Shown: in pieces, positions 1 to 7,043 of the stretch
Layout: each line of letters begins with the position of its first letter
Numbering within the stretch: position 1 is the first letter of the stretch
Assembly (NCBI GenBank): GCA_903932705.1
Contig: CAIZHC010000063.1
Location: 1-7,475, forward strand
Length of the DNA stretch: 7,475 bases
Reading direction: 5' to 3'
DNA from: an uncultured Actinomycetes bacterium
GTDB taxonomy: Bacteria > Actinomycetota > Actinomycetes > Nanopelagicales > Nanopelagicaceae
Made by a program: the position numbers and the translations under genes
Notes under the pieces: model-generated
Told to the model about the DNA's origin: nothing
What the model saw: the letters and a program-made list of their open reading frames with translations, nothing else
The model's database searches: none

Positions 1-874
1 CGGCCATGAGAAGAACATTCTTCAAGGTATCTGCGCCAGTGATTGAAATTCCGAACTTTGAGTTAACGAGTTCGACGAGAGAATCAATTGTGGGGGTATT
101 TGGCGAATCAAAGATCTCATAGGCAGGTGGGGTTTCACCCACGTAAGCATCAACCTTTGTAACCATCGCCTCCACATTTGCGGCGTAGCCACATTTTTCG
201 CAGAGCACATAGGTATCTTCACCGGTTGGGCATGGAGCTAAGAACTCTTCTGATTTAGAGCCGCCCATTGCACCTGACATGGCCGAAACAATGTTGAACT
301 TCAAGCCGAGGCGATTGAAGGTCTTGATATATGCCTCGCGGTGGCGTTGGTAGGAAGCCTCAAGACCAGCATCATCAATATCGAATGAGTAGGAATCCTT
401 CATCACGAATTCACGGCCACGAATTATTCCGCTACGAGGACGTGGTTCATCGCGATACTTTGTTTGAATCTGGTAGATCGACAATGGCAAATCTTTATAA
501 GAAGAGAACTCTCCCTTAACCATCAAGGTGAACATCTCTTCATGCGTAGGACCTAGAAGGTAATCATTTCCCTTGCGATCTTTGAGGCGAAAGAGATCAG
601 GGCCGTACTCGGTCCAGCGATTGGTTGATTCGTAAGGGTCGCGTGGCAAGAGAGCCGGGAAGTGAACTTCCTGGAAGCCGGCGTTATCCATCTCTTCGCG
701 GACGACTTTTTCAACGTTGCGATAAGTGCGATATCCAAGGGGTAGCCATGAGTAAATTCCCGCCGCGACCCGACGGACATATCCCGCACGGACGAGCAGA
801 CGGTGGCTGGCAACCTCAGCATCAGCTGGGTCATCGCGCAAAGTGCGCAGCAATAAGGTGGACATTCGCAACAT
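1..874 (-). CDS. proS: Prolyl-tRNA synthetase, bacterial type with insertion domain (partial, 3' end outside window)
   Basis: Charges tRNA-Pro with proline in the cytoplasm at the expense of ATP. I translated the strand by hand: 291 codons are open from the ATG at 874 to the window edge, roughly half of the usual 565-590 residues. Visible class II synthetase parts are the N-terminal segment ([22 protein letters not shown], residues 14-35), the proline-site TxE element in GPTHEE (108-113), and motif 2 with [10 protein letters not shown] (140-149) followed by [12 protein letters not shown] (153-164). [12 protein letters not shown] (200-211) leads into the editing/insertion domain, which carries a CxxC (Cys225, Cys228) before GYAANVE. 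The rest of that domain, motif 3 and the anticodon-binding domain are off-window. The start at 874 has AAGG 7 bases upstream. An in-frame ATG at 865 lacks such a site. It follows ispG by 28 bases and is probably co-transcribed with it. Family assignment is secure. Confidence 0.96.
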   Translation of the reverse strand, partial: MLRMSTLLLRTLRDDPADAEVASHRLLVRAGYVRRVAAGIYSWLPLGYRTYRNVEKVVREEMDNAGFQEVHFPALLPRDPYESTNRWTEYGPDLFRLKDRKGNDYLLGPTHEEMFTLMVKGEFSSYKDLPLSIYQIQTKYRDEPRPRSGIIRGREFVMKDSYSFDIDDAGLEASYQRHREAYIKTFNRLGLKFNIVSAMSGAMGGSKSEEFLAPCPTGEDTYVLCEKCGYAANVEAMVTKVDAYVGETPPAYEIFDSPNTPTIDSLVELVNSKFGISITGADTLKNVLLMA

Positions 875-881
875 GCGAGAA

Positions 882-885
882 CCTT
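882..885 (-). promoter_or_regulatory. Ribosome binding site of proS
   Basis: AAGG on the minus strand lies 7 bases before the ATG at 874. It decides between two in-frame ATGs: the one at 865 has no purine-rich element at a suitable distance. Confidence 0.5.
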
Positions 886-902
886 ATCTAACGAGTAAGT
901 GG

Positions 903-2054
903 TTACAGACCGTTCACGGTAGGTGTGCCAGAGGCGACGCCTGCAGCGGCCATCTCATCGGCCAAACGATTGGCTTCAAAGATTAAGGTCTCTACGATCT
1001 CCGCTTCAGGAACTGTCTTGATAACTTCCCCGCGTACGAAAATTTGGCCTTTGCCATTTCCTGATGCCACTCCAAGATCTGCCTCACGAGCTTCACCTGG
1101 ACCATTCACCACGCAGCCCATGACTGCTACGCGTAGCGGAACAGTCATGCCTTGCAATCCAGCCTGAACCTTCTCGGCAAGAGAGTAGACATCTACTTGA
1201 GCGCGGCCACATGATGGGCAGGAGACAATCTCGAGTTTGCGTTGGCGCAAGTTGAGGGATTCCAGAATAGAAATTCCTACCTTTACCTCCTCAACTGGAG
1301 GCGCTGATAGGGAGACGCGAATAGTGTCGCCGATTCCTTCAGCGAGCAGGATTCCAAATGCAGTTGCGGACTTAATAGTTCCTTGGAAAATCGGACCGGC
1401 TTCAGTCACACCGAGGTGAAGTGGGTAATCGCACTGCGCTGCAAGGAGTCGATATGCCTTAACCATGGTTACTGGGTCATGGTGCTTAACCGAGATCTTG
1501 ATATCAGAGAAACCATGCTCTTCAAAGAGTGATGCTTCCCAGAGAGCTGACTCAGCAAGTGCTTCTGGTGTTGCCTTTCCATACTTCGCTAAGAGGCGAG
1601 GATCAAGTGAGCCAGCGTTGACACCGATACGGATTGGAATACCAGCATCGCCGGCAGCCTTAGCGACCTCCTTCACCTTGTCATCAAATTGCTTAATGTT
1701 TCCAGGATTAACGCGAACGGCGGCGCAACCGGCATCAATAGCGGCAAAGATGTACTTAGGTTGGAAGTGGATATCTGCAATAACTGGAATCTGAGATTTC
1801 TTGGCGATCGCCTTGAGGGCGTCAGCATCATCCTGGCTCGGAACAGCTACGCGAACGATCTGACAGCCAGAGGCTGTGAGCTCTGCGATCTGCTGCAGGG
1901 TGGCATTTACATCCGAGGTAAGCGTGGTGCACATCGACTGCACGCTTACAGGGGCATCGCCTCCCACAAGGACGCTTCCTACCTTGAGCTGCTTGCTCTT
2001 ACGGCGGGGTGCGAGGACTGGCAGTGGAGCTGATGGAATTCCGAGATCGACCAT
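903..2054 (-). CDS. ispG: 4-hydroxy-3-methylbut-2-en-1-yl diphosphate synthase (MEP pathway, 4Fe-4S enzyme)
   Basis: Converts 2-C-methyl-D-erythritol 2,4-cyclodiphosphate to HMBPP, the penultimate MEP-pathway step, using a [4Fe-4S] cluster. The protein is 383 residues from the ATG at 2054. An N-terminal TIM barrel (about 20-265) carries [22 protein letters not shown] and VRVNPGNI. The C-terminal iron-sulfur domain has the cluster ligands Cys279 and Cys282 (CPSCGR), Cys314 ([11 protein letters not shown]) and Glu321. This spacing equals that of E. coli IspG (Cys270, Cys273, Cys305, Glu312) shifted by nine. The open frame extends upstream to a TTG at 2072, adding MRQNKA. I prefer the ATG because the family's N-terminus, as I recall it from Streptomyces, aligns with MVDLGIPS and because GAGG (2067-2070) precedes it, although the 12-base spacer is long. 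It lies 19 bases after the rseP stop and 28 before proS. It shares the pathway with dxr, two genes upstream. Confidence 0.97.
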   Translation of the reverse strand: MVDLGIPSAPLPVLAPRRKSKQLKVGSVLVGGDAPVSVQSMCTTLTSDVNATLQQIAELTASGCQIVRVAVPSQDDADALKAIAKKSQIPVIADIHFQPKYIFAAIDAGCAAVRVNPGNIKQFDDKVKEVAKAAGDAGIPIRIGVNAGSLDPRLLAKYGKATPEALAESALWEASLFEEHGFSDIKISVKHHDPVTMVKAYRLLAAQCDYPLHLGVTEAGPIFQGTIKSATAFGILLAEGIGDTIRVSLSAPPVEEVKVGISILESLNLRQRKLEIVSCPSCGRAQVDVYSLAEKVQAGLQGMTVPLRVAVMGCVVNGPGEAREADLGVASGNGKGQIFVRGEVIKTVPEAEIVETLIFEANRLADEMAAAGVASGTPTVNGL

Positions 2055-2073
2055 GGCTTTATTCTGCCTCAAA

Positions 2074-3270
2074 TTAGAGATTGAAGTGAACTGGATTGAA
2101 GATATCGGCAGCGAGGAGCATTAACGAGAGCGCGACAAGGAATATAAAGACCACGGCTGTGATGGGCATCAACTTTTCAAGGTCAATTGGGTCTGGTTCT
2201 GGCAGCGAGCGACGGCGCGCACTCCACCTGCGGTATCCATCAATAACAGCCACGGCCATATGCCCGCCATCGAGTGGCAGAAGTGGCAAGAGATTAAATA
2301 TTCCGATAAAGATATTGAGGCTGGCGATAATCAAGAGGAATGTCTCGAGTTTGTCGCCAAAGCTCAGCGCATGATTGCTCGCTGTTGCGGCAGAGGCCTG
2401 AGCAACTCCGACAACCCCCACTAGACCATTGGCATCGCGCTTTGCGCCAAGGAAGGTCTGCCGGAAAAGTGCCGGAACTTTTCCAGGAAGTGAGATAAGT
2501 GATTTGATGCTGGTTGAAAAGAAATTTGAGCCAAGGCTCCATGTATCGTGAACGGAAGTGATAATTCCTTCGCGTTGTAAACCAATCTTGCTGATAATTC
2601 CGAGCATCCCGTACTTCTTGCCTTCAACCGTTACCTGTGCCGGGGTTGCACTTATCGAAATTGTCTCTCCAGCGCGGTTAACTTCAAGATTAACCGTCTT
2701 ACCTGCTGAGTTGCGAATGACGAGCACATCCTTGCTCCAGTTGGTGACCTTCACACCATTTACAGAGATGATGTGATCACCTGGCATCAGGCCTGCGCTC
2801 TTGGCAGGTGAAACAGTTGCGCCGGCAGTGCAGGCGCTCGATGTCGCAGTCGTATTAATGCAAGGGAGAACCTGGTCAATAATCGGAAGAGTTGTTGAAA
2901 CACCAATTCCGAAGAAGATCACGAAGAGAAGTACAAATCCCAAAATGAAGTGGCTGATGGAGCCTGCCGCTAAGACGATTAAACGACGAGGCGCTGATGC
3001 TTTAACGAAGGCTCGAGGCGCTTCTTCTTCACTCATCTCTTCATGGATGGACATGCCAATGATGCGGCAATATCCGCCGGCGGGAATGGCCTTAATTCCG
3101 AATTCTGTTTCGCCCCTGGTGAAGGACCAGATCTTGTAGCCAAAGCCGAGGAAGAACTCGGTTACCTTCATTCCAAACTTCTTAGCGAAGATAAAGTGTC
3201 CGAATTCATGGAGCATGACAGAGAGCAAAAGCGCGACTACAAAAGCTAGAACACCTAGTGCCTGCAACAT
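2074..3270 (-). CDS. rseP: Site-2 intramembrane zinc metalloprotease (RseP/Rip1 family, M50)
   Basis: Cleaves transmembrane substrates within the membrane. Characterised relatives process anti-sigma factors (RseA in E. coli; RskA, RslA and RsmA by Rip1 in mycobacteria); the substrate here is unknown. The protein has 398 residues. The first membrane segment (about 4-26) carries the zinc motif HEFGH at 21-25 (His21, Glu22, His25). A second hydrophobic segment spans about 97-123. An extracytoplasmic loop with one PDZ domain (about 157-212, [16 protein letters not shown]) follows. The third core segment (about 310-332) ends in [13 protein letters not shown] (325-337), which supplies the third zinc ligand Asp334. 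A last membrane segment spans about 368-390. The single PDZ matches actinobacterial Rip1 rather than the two-PDZ E. coli protein. Cys137 and Cys147 sit in the loop before the PDZ. The ATG at 3270 overlaps the dxr TAA by one base and has GGAG 8 bases upstream, so coupled translation is likely. rip1 is also a usable name. Confidence 0.95.
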   Translation of the reverse strand: MLQALGVLAFVVALLLSVMLHEFGHFIFAKKFGMKVTEFFLGFGYKIWSFTRGETEFGIKAIPAGGYCRIIGMSIHEEMSEEEAPRAFVKASAPRRLIVLAAGSISHFILGFVLLFVIFFGIGVSTTLPIIDQVLPCINTTATSSACTAGATVSPAKSAGLMPGDHIISVNGVKVTNWSKDVLVIRNSAGKTVNLEVNRAGETISISATPAQVTVEGKKYGMLGIISKIGLQREGIITSVHDTWSLGSNFFSTSIKSLISLPGKVPALFRQTFLGAKRDANGLVGVVGVAQASAATASNHALSFGDKLETFLLIIASLNIFIGIFNLLPLLPLDGGHMAVAVIDGYRRWSARRRSLPEPDPIDLEKLMPITAVVFIFLVALSLMLLAADIFNPVHFNL

Positions 3271-3272
3271 TA
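3268..3272 (-). other. TAATG stop/start overlap, dxr to rseP
   Basis: The minus strand reads TAATG: the last A of the dxr stop is the first base of the rseP ATG. Unlike the rlmN/dxr junction, a good GGAG element precedes it, so both coupled and independent initiation are possible. Confidence 0.8.
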
Positions 3273-4424
3273 TCTCTTCTCCAAAACTAGTGATCGAGCA
3301 ACCTGACGTGCATCTTCTTCTATCGCACTGACATCGACCAAATCTCGCATGATGGATCCTGAGAGTGCTTCGAGTTTTGCTGCAGTTCCCGCAACCACTT
3401 CAATGATTGAAGTAAAAGGAATTTCACCACTCATAAATGATGCAACGGCAACTTCATTTGCAGCATTAAATACAGCGGGCAATCCCCCACCTAACTTTCC
3501 ACAATGTCTAGCTAAATTAATTGCAGGAAATCTGCTCTCATCTATCGGTGCAAATGTCCACGAGTGCGGCTGGGTCCAATCAACTGCCGAGGTTGCACGA
3601 GCAGTCCGGTGAGGCGTTCCCATCGCGTAGGCAATGGGGCCTTTCATATTTGGAGGGCTCAACTGGGCGATAGTTGCACCATCGACAAACTCAACCATGG
3701 AGTGAATTACAGATTGTGGATGAATGACTGCATCAATCTGCTCATAAGGAAGATTGAAAAGATAGTGCGCCTCAATGATTTCGAGTCCCTTGTTAACGAG
3801 AGTCGCGGAGTTGATAGTGACAACTGGACCCATCGACCAGGTTGGATGTGCAAGGGCTTCGGCTAAGGTAACACTCGACAAATCTTGCTTATCTCGGAAG
3901 GCTCCACCACTGGCAGTTAAGATTGCTCGCTTTACCTCGCCTCGAGATCCAGCCATAAAACATTGGTAGAGCGCGCTATGTTCTGAGTCCACCGGGATGA
4001 TGCGATCTAACCCAAATGCGGATACGAGATCTCCACCGGCAACTAATGATTCTTTATTTGCTAAGGCAACTTTATTTCCAACTGCGAGGGCTGCAAGAGT
4101 TGGTCCAAGTCCAATCGAACCCGTAATTCCATTGAGCACGATGTCGCAAGGAATTGATGCGATTTCAGTTGCTGCCATCGGACCATCAATGACTTCAATC
4201 CCCTGCGCTAACTCCCGCGCTTGGGCTCCACCTTGACTCACGCCAATGACTTTAACGCCAAATTTTTCTGCCTGGGCAATCAACGTTGGAATATTGCCTC
4301 CGCCAGCGGCCAATGCAACAACCTTAAATATTTCAGGATTAGCAGCGATTACTTCCAGCGCTTGAACACCGATAGAACCCGTGGAACCTAAGATGACTAT
4401 CTCGCGCACGGGGATATCTTCCAC
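3270..4424 (-). CDS. dxr: 1-deoxy-D-xylulose 5-phosphate reductoisomerase (MEP pathway)
   Basis: Catalyses the NADPH-dependent rearrangement and reduction of DXP to 2-C-methyl-D-erythritol 4-phosphate, the committed MEP step and the target of fosmidomycin. The protein is 384 residues, normal for the family. The N-terminal Rossmann domain carries GSTGSIG (13-19) for NADPH binding, followed by NGITGSIGL (98-106) and ALANKESLV (120-128; Lys124, Glu125). The metal site is Asp146 and Glu148 (VDSEHSA) with Glu215 (NSATLVNKGLE). GGAFRD (173-178) and HPQSVIHSMVEF (235-246) line the substrate pocket. The C-terminal helical domain starts near 290. The start is a GTG at 4424 whose G is shared with the rlmN stop (TAGTG). 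No Shine-Dalgarno precedes it, so it would depend on coupling. A second in-frame GTG at 4409 has GGAAG 8 bases upstream and would still keep the whole Rossmann motif. Its 3' end overlaps rseP by one base. Confidence 0.97.
   Translation of the reverse strand: MEDIPVREIVILGSTGSIGVQALEVIAANPEIFKVVALAAGGGNIPTLIAQAEKFGVKVIGVSQGGAQARELAQGIEVIDGPMAATEIASIPCDIVLNGITGSIGLGPTLAALAVGNKVALANKESLVAGGDLVSAFGLDRIIPVDSEHSALYQCFMAGSRGEVKRAILTASGGAFRDKQDLSSVTLAEALAHPTWSMGPVVTINSATLVNKGLEIIEAHYLFNLPYEQIDAVIHPQSVIHSMVEFVDGATIAQLSPPNMKGPIAYAMGTPHRTARATSAVDWTQPHSWTFAPIDESRFPAINLARHCGKLGGGLPAVFNAANEVAVASFMSGEIPFTSIIEVVAGTAAKLEALSGSIMRDLVDVSAIEEDARQVARSLVLEKR
3279..3282 (-). promoter_or_regulatory. Ribosome binding site of rseP inside the dxr 3' end
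   Basis: GGAG (within TTGGAGAAGAGATA) on the minus strand lies 8 bases before the ATG at 3270. It sits in the last codons of dxr, so a ribosome finishing dxr would uncover and pass directly over it. Confidence 0.55.
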
Positions 4425-4426
4425 TA
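4422..4426 (-). other. TAGTG stop/start overlap, rlmN to dxr
   Basis: The minus strand reads TAGTG: the final G of the rlmN TAG is the first base of the proposed dxr GTG start. No Shine-Dalgarno is seen before this GTG, so initiation there would most likely depend on ribosomes terminating on rlmN. The later GTG at 4409 remains an alternative. Confidence 0.6.
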
Positions 4427-5557
4427 TTTCGCTGGGGATGTGCTGTCTCGCTCCGCCGCAGCCAACTGCCCGCAGGCTCCATCAATTTCACGGCCGCGGG
4501 TATCGCGAACTGTTACTGGGACGCCGTAGCTCTCCAAGATTGAGACAAATGTTGCCTCATCTGCTGGACGAGAGGCTGTCCACTTAGAACCTGGTGTGGG
4601 ATTGAGGGGAATGAGGTTAACGTGAGCATTGCGATTCTTGAGTAATCGTCCAAGCAAATCAGAGCGCCACGCTTGATCATTAATGTCGCGAATCAAGGCA
4701 TACTCGATTGAATATCGGCGACCGGTTTTATCGGCGTAGGCATCTGCTGCAGCTAATACCTCTTTAACCTTGTAACGAGAGTTGATAGGGACGAGAGAAT
4801 CACGAAGTTCATCATCAGGTGTGTGAAGCGAGACCGCGAGAGTTACGGGAATATCTTCCTGCATCAATTTTTCAATCCCGTTTACGAGTCCCACAGTTGA
4901 AACCGTTACAGAGCGTGCACCGATTCCCAAGCCATCTGGTTGTGGGGCGGTGATATTTCGAACTGAGCGAATCACGGCGTTGTAGTTAGCAAGTGGTTCG
5001 CCCATCCCCATAAAGACCACATTTGAAAGTCGAGTTGGTCCCCCTGGTAATTCACCTTCGGCACATGCACGAGCGGCGGCAACAACTTGTGCAGTGATTT
5101 CGCCGGCTGTCAGGTTTCGAGTCAAACCCGCTTGGCCCGTAGCGCAGAACGGACAGTTCATGCCACATCCAGCTTGAGATGAAATACAGACAGTCGTGCG
5201 ATCGCTGTAACGCATGAGAACGCTCTCGACCAGAACACCATCGTGCAACTTCCACAAATCTTTGCGAGTAGTTCCACCATCGCACTCAATGGATCGAACA
5301 AGAGTGATGAGCTTCGGAGTGAATTTCTCGGCGAGCAAGGTACGCATCTCTTTCGGAATATCGCTCCAGGTCTCAGTCTCATCGTTGTGATGAGTAAAGA
5401 AATGGGTTGCAACTTGATTTGCCCTGAAGGCGGGAATCCCGAGCTCAAGCGCTAACTCTTTACGACCAGCAGGGTCAAGATCGGCGAAATGGCGTGGTGG
5501 CTTTACGCGCTGCTTCGGTTCATCGAAGACTAATTTAAGTGAATTATCGTCAGCCAT
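4424..5557 (-). CDS. rlmN: Dual-specificity radical SAM RNA methyltransferase (23S rRNA A2503 / tRNA A37 C2-methylation)
   Basis: Methylates C2 of A2503 in the 23S rRNA peptidyl transferase centre and, in E. coli, A37 of some tRNAs. The protein has 377 residues. After an accessory N-terminal domain (about 20-100) comes the radical SAM core with the cluster motif CGMNCPFC (Cys131, Cys135, Cys138). The SAM-binding GMGEPLANY is at 184-192. The two extra cysteines of the RlmN/Cfr mechanism are present: Cys362 (DGACGQL), matching the methyl-carrying Cys355 of E. coli, and Cys124, matching Cys118. Glu111 (GVLVESV) matches the E. coli base Glu105. It is RlmN rather than Cfr because it lies in a conserved core cluster and has the longer N-terminal region. 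The ATG at 5557 follows the cdsA stop by 9 bases, with a weak purine stretch (GGCGGAA) between. The TAG stop overlaps the dxr GTG by one base. Confidence 0.96.
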   Translation of the reverse strand: MADDNSLKLVFDEPKQRVKPPRHFADLDPAGRKELALELGIPAFRANQVATHFFTHHNDETETWSDIPKEMRTLLAEKFTPKLITLVRSIECDGGTTRKDLWKLHDGVLVESVLMRYSDRTTVCISSQAGCGMNCPFCATGQAGLTRNLTAGEITAQVVAAARACAEGELPGGPTRLSNVVFMGMGEPLANYNAVIRSVRNITAPQPDGLGIGARSVTVSTVGLVNGIEKLMQEDIPVTLAVSLHTPDDELRDSLVPINSRYKVKEVLAAADAYADKTGRRYSIEYALIRDINDQAWRSDLLGRLLKNRNAHVNLIPLNPTPGSKWTASRPADEATFVSILESYGVPVTVRDTRGREIDGACGQLAAAERDSTSPAK

Positions 5558-5566
5558 GAGTTCCGC

Positions 5567-6415
5567 CTATAACTTGAAGTGCTGTATGAGTTCGAAGACG
5601 AACCAGACCGATGGTGCTGTGAAAAGTAGTGAATCCACGCGATCGAGAATGCCACCGTGTCCAGGCAAAATCGTTCCCATATCTTTTATATGTAGATCGC
5701 GCTTTACGGCAGATTCAATGAGATCGCCACATGTAGCGGTAATAACTCCGAGAACTCCAACGATTGCTCCAAACCACCAGCGATCATCGAGAACATAGAC
5801 AAAGACCAAGCCAGCTCCAATTGTGGTTGCAACTATCGCCCCAGCTAAACCTTCCCAAGTTTTCTTTGGACTGATATGTGGGGCCATTGGATGTTTCCCA
5901 AATAGAACACCGGAGAAATATGCGAAGGTATCGTTGAAGCTAACAAGAACAACGAGGGTAAAAATCTTTGAAATCGGATCTTTAGAGTGAGCTAGCAATA
6001 GAACAAAACCGGCGAGAAAGGGGATATAGAAAAGGGCAAAGACCGCAGAGGAAGATCTCTTCACGAAATCTTTGGGAGATTGAAATAAGAGGAAAACCAC
6101 AATATTGGGTATTGCAATCGCCAAAGAAACAGAGAGGCCATCAATACCTTTGTACCAAGTCGCAGCCAAGATTCCTGTTGCGGCTAAATAGAGAGGAATC
6201 TCCGGAAGATTTATATCGCTGGATTTGTACGCTCTTACGATTTCGCGAATCGCCAAGATAATTGCGACCCAGACAAGGGCGGCAAATATATCGGGACGTA
6301 TCTTCAGTGAACCAAAGATGGCGCCAAGCATTAAAAACGAGACTGCAATAGATGGAATCAGCTGCCTTCCGGCGCGCTTATTAATTGCCTCGTTTATCGA
6401 ATGCAGATCATCCAT
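5567..6415 (-). CDS. cdsA: Phosphatidate cytidylyltransferase (CDP-diglyceride synthase)
   Basis: Makes CDP-diacylglycerol from phosphatidate and CTP at the cytoplasmic membrane, the branch point to phosphatidylglycerol, cardiolipin and phosphatidylinositol. It is 282 residues from the ATG at 6415. Several hydrophobic segments (about 18-37, 43-57, 74-88, 97-112, 124-142, 152-170, 190-209, 215-230) mark a polytopic membrane protein. The family core is clear: ND.FAYFSG.LFGKHP (from Asn161), SPKKTWEG (182-189), and the full signature S235-x2-KR...KD...PGHGGILDRVD ending at Asp261. Lys244, Asp245, His253, Asp258 and Asp261 are all present. The frame also opens at a TTG two codons earlier (6421). 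Neither start has a convincing Shine-Dalgarno; CGGG lies 6 bases before the TTG. I took the ATG because it is the commoner codon. It sits 25 bases after frr and 9 before rlmN, in the conserved frr-cdsA order. Confidence 0.95.
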   Translation of the reverse strand: MDDLHSINEAINKRAGRQLIPSIAVSFLMLGAIFGSLKIRPDIFAALVWVAIILAIREIVRAYKSSDINLPEIPLYLAATGILAATWYKGIDGLSVSLAIAIPNIVVFLLFQSPKDFVKRSSSAVFALFYIPFLAGFVLLLAHSKDPISKIFTLVVLVSFNDTFAYFSGVLFGKHPMAPHISPKKTWEGLAGAIVATTIGAGLVFVYVLDDRWWFGAIVGVLGVITATCGDLIESAVKRDLHIKDMGTILPGHGGILDRVDSLLFTAPSVWFVFELIQHFKL

Positions 6416-6440
6416 CGTCAATGTGAACCCGTAAGGTGAA

Positions 6441-7004
6441 TTACACCTCGAGGAGTTCGGTCTCCTTATGCTTCAGGAGTTCATCAATTTTCGCTACGTG
6501 ATCAGTTGTAACTTTCTCTAAATCTTTCTCAGAGCGAGTGAGGTCGTCCTTGCCAATCTCGCCATCTTTCTCGAGCTTCTCCATCGTCTCTTTTGCAGCG
6601 CGACGGATATTGCGAATAGAAACGCGGGACTCCTCCGCCTTGGTGCGAGCAACTTTGATGAAATCTTTACGACGTTCCTCAGTTAATTGTGGGAAGTTGA
6701 CGCGGATAACAGCGCCATCACTTGCAGGGTTAACGCCAAGGTCAGAATCGCGAATCGCCTTTTCGATGGAGGCCATTGCACCCTTATCGAATGGAGAGAT
6801 GATTGCCATGCGAGCCTCGGGAGTCTGGAAGGTGGCGAGCTGTGCAAGCGGGGTGTAGGTGCCGTAGTAATCAACCATGATCTTTTGGAACATCGCTGGG
6901 TGGGCGCGACCGGTGCGGATTGCACCGAAATCCTCTTTGGCAACCTCAACGGCTTTGCTCATCTTTGCGCCAGCATCAGCCAACGTCGTTGCTAAATCAG
7001 ACAT
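6441..7004 (-). CDS. frr: Ribosome recycling factor
   Basis: Splits the post-termination ribosome together with EF-G so that subunits can be reused. The protein is 187 residues, the usual family size, without insertion or truncation. Domain I is the three-helix bundle made of residues 1-30 and about 106-187; domain II is about 31-105 (DYYGTYTPLAQLA, MAIISPFDK, IEKAIRDSDLGVNPASDGAVIRVNFPQLTEERR). Arg131, in VSIRNIRR, corresponds to the functionally important Arg132 of E. coli. The RTGRAHPAMF segment (30-39) and the LLKHKETELLEV end look typically actinobacterial. The ATG at 7004 has AAGGGAG four bases upstream, the strongest ribosome binding site in the window. It is 39 bases downstream of pyrH, a pairing found in most bacteria. 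Confidence 0.97.
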   Translation of the reverse strand: MSDLATTLADAGAKMSKAVEVAKEDFGAIRTGRAHPAMFQKIMVDYYGTYTPLAQLATFQTPEARMAIISPFDKGAMASIEKAIRDSDLGVNPASDGAVIRVNFPQLTEERRKDFIKVARTKAEESRVSIRNIRRAAKETMEKLEKDGEIGKDDLTRSEKDLEKVTTDHVAKIDELLKHKETELLEV

Positions 7005-7008
7005 CTTG

Positions 7009-7015
7009 CTCCCTT
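7009..7015 (-). promoter_or_regulatory. Ribosome binding site of frr
   Basis: AAGGGAG on the minus strand, four bases (CAAG) before the ATG at 7004. It is the closest match to the consensus in the window and fixes the frr start. Confidence 0.65.
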
Positions 7016-7043
7016 AAAGAACCTTTAAAAATCGAACAACCGC

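Noticed and set aside
553..834. Minus-strand 93-residue frame and the plus-strand 88-residue frame at 625-891
   Set aside because: Both overlap the proS frame in other registers. Hand translation of the proS frame gives continuous, strongly conserved synthetase sequence through the region.
1689..2033. Plus-strand open frame of 114 residues
   Set aside because: It lies entirely opposite ispG, whose protein is conserved over the same interval. It resembles no family I know and has no supporting start context. A second overlapping plus frame (1465-1794) fails for the same reason.
2801..3139. Plus-strand open frame of 112 residues
   Set aside because: It is antisense to the rseP segment that encodes the second membrane helix and loop. 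Its composition looks like an antisense shadow and no domain is recognisable.
5052..5448. Minus-strand frames of 77 and 96 residues within rlmN
   Set aside because: They are out-of-register readings of rlmN. They have cysteine- and arginine-rich random composition and no homology that I recognise.
6538..6858. Plus-strand open frame of 106 residues, serine/arginine-rich
   Set aside because: It is a shadow of frr, whose full-length conserved product on the other strand explains the sequence.
7005..7043. Possible promoter or terminator in the pyrH-frr gap
   Set aside because: The 39 bases hold an A/T-rich stretch (TTTTTAAAGG) and related TTTAAAGG/CTTTAAGGG words, but no paired -35/-10 at proper spacing and no stem followed by a T-run. 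The frr ribosome binding site explains the purine-rich part.
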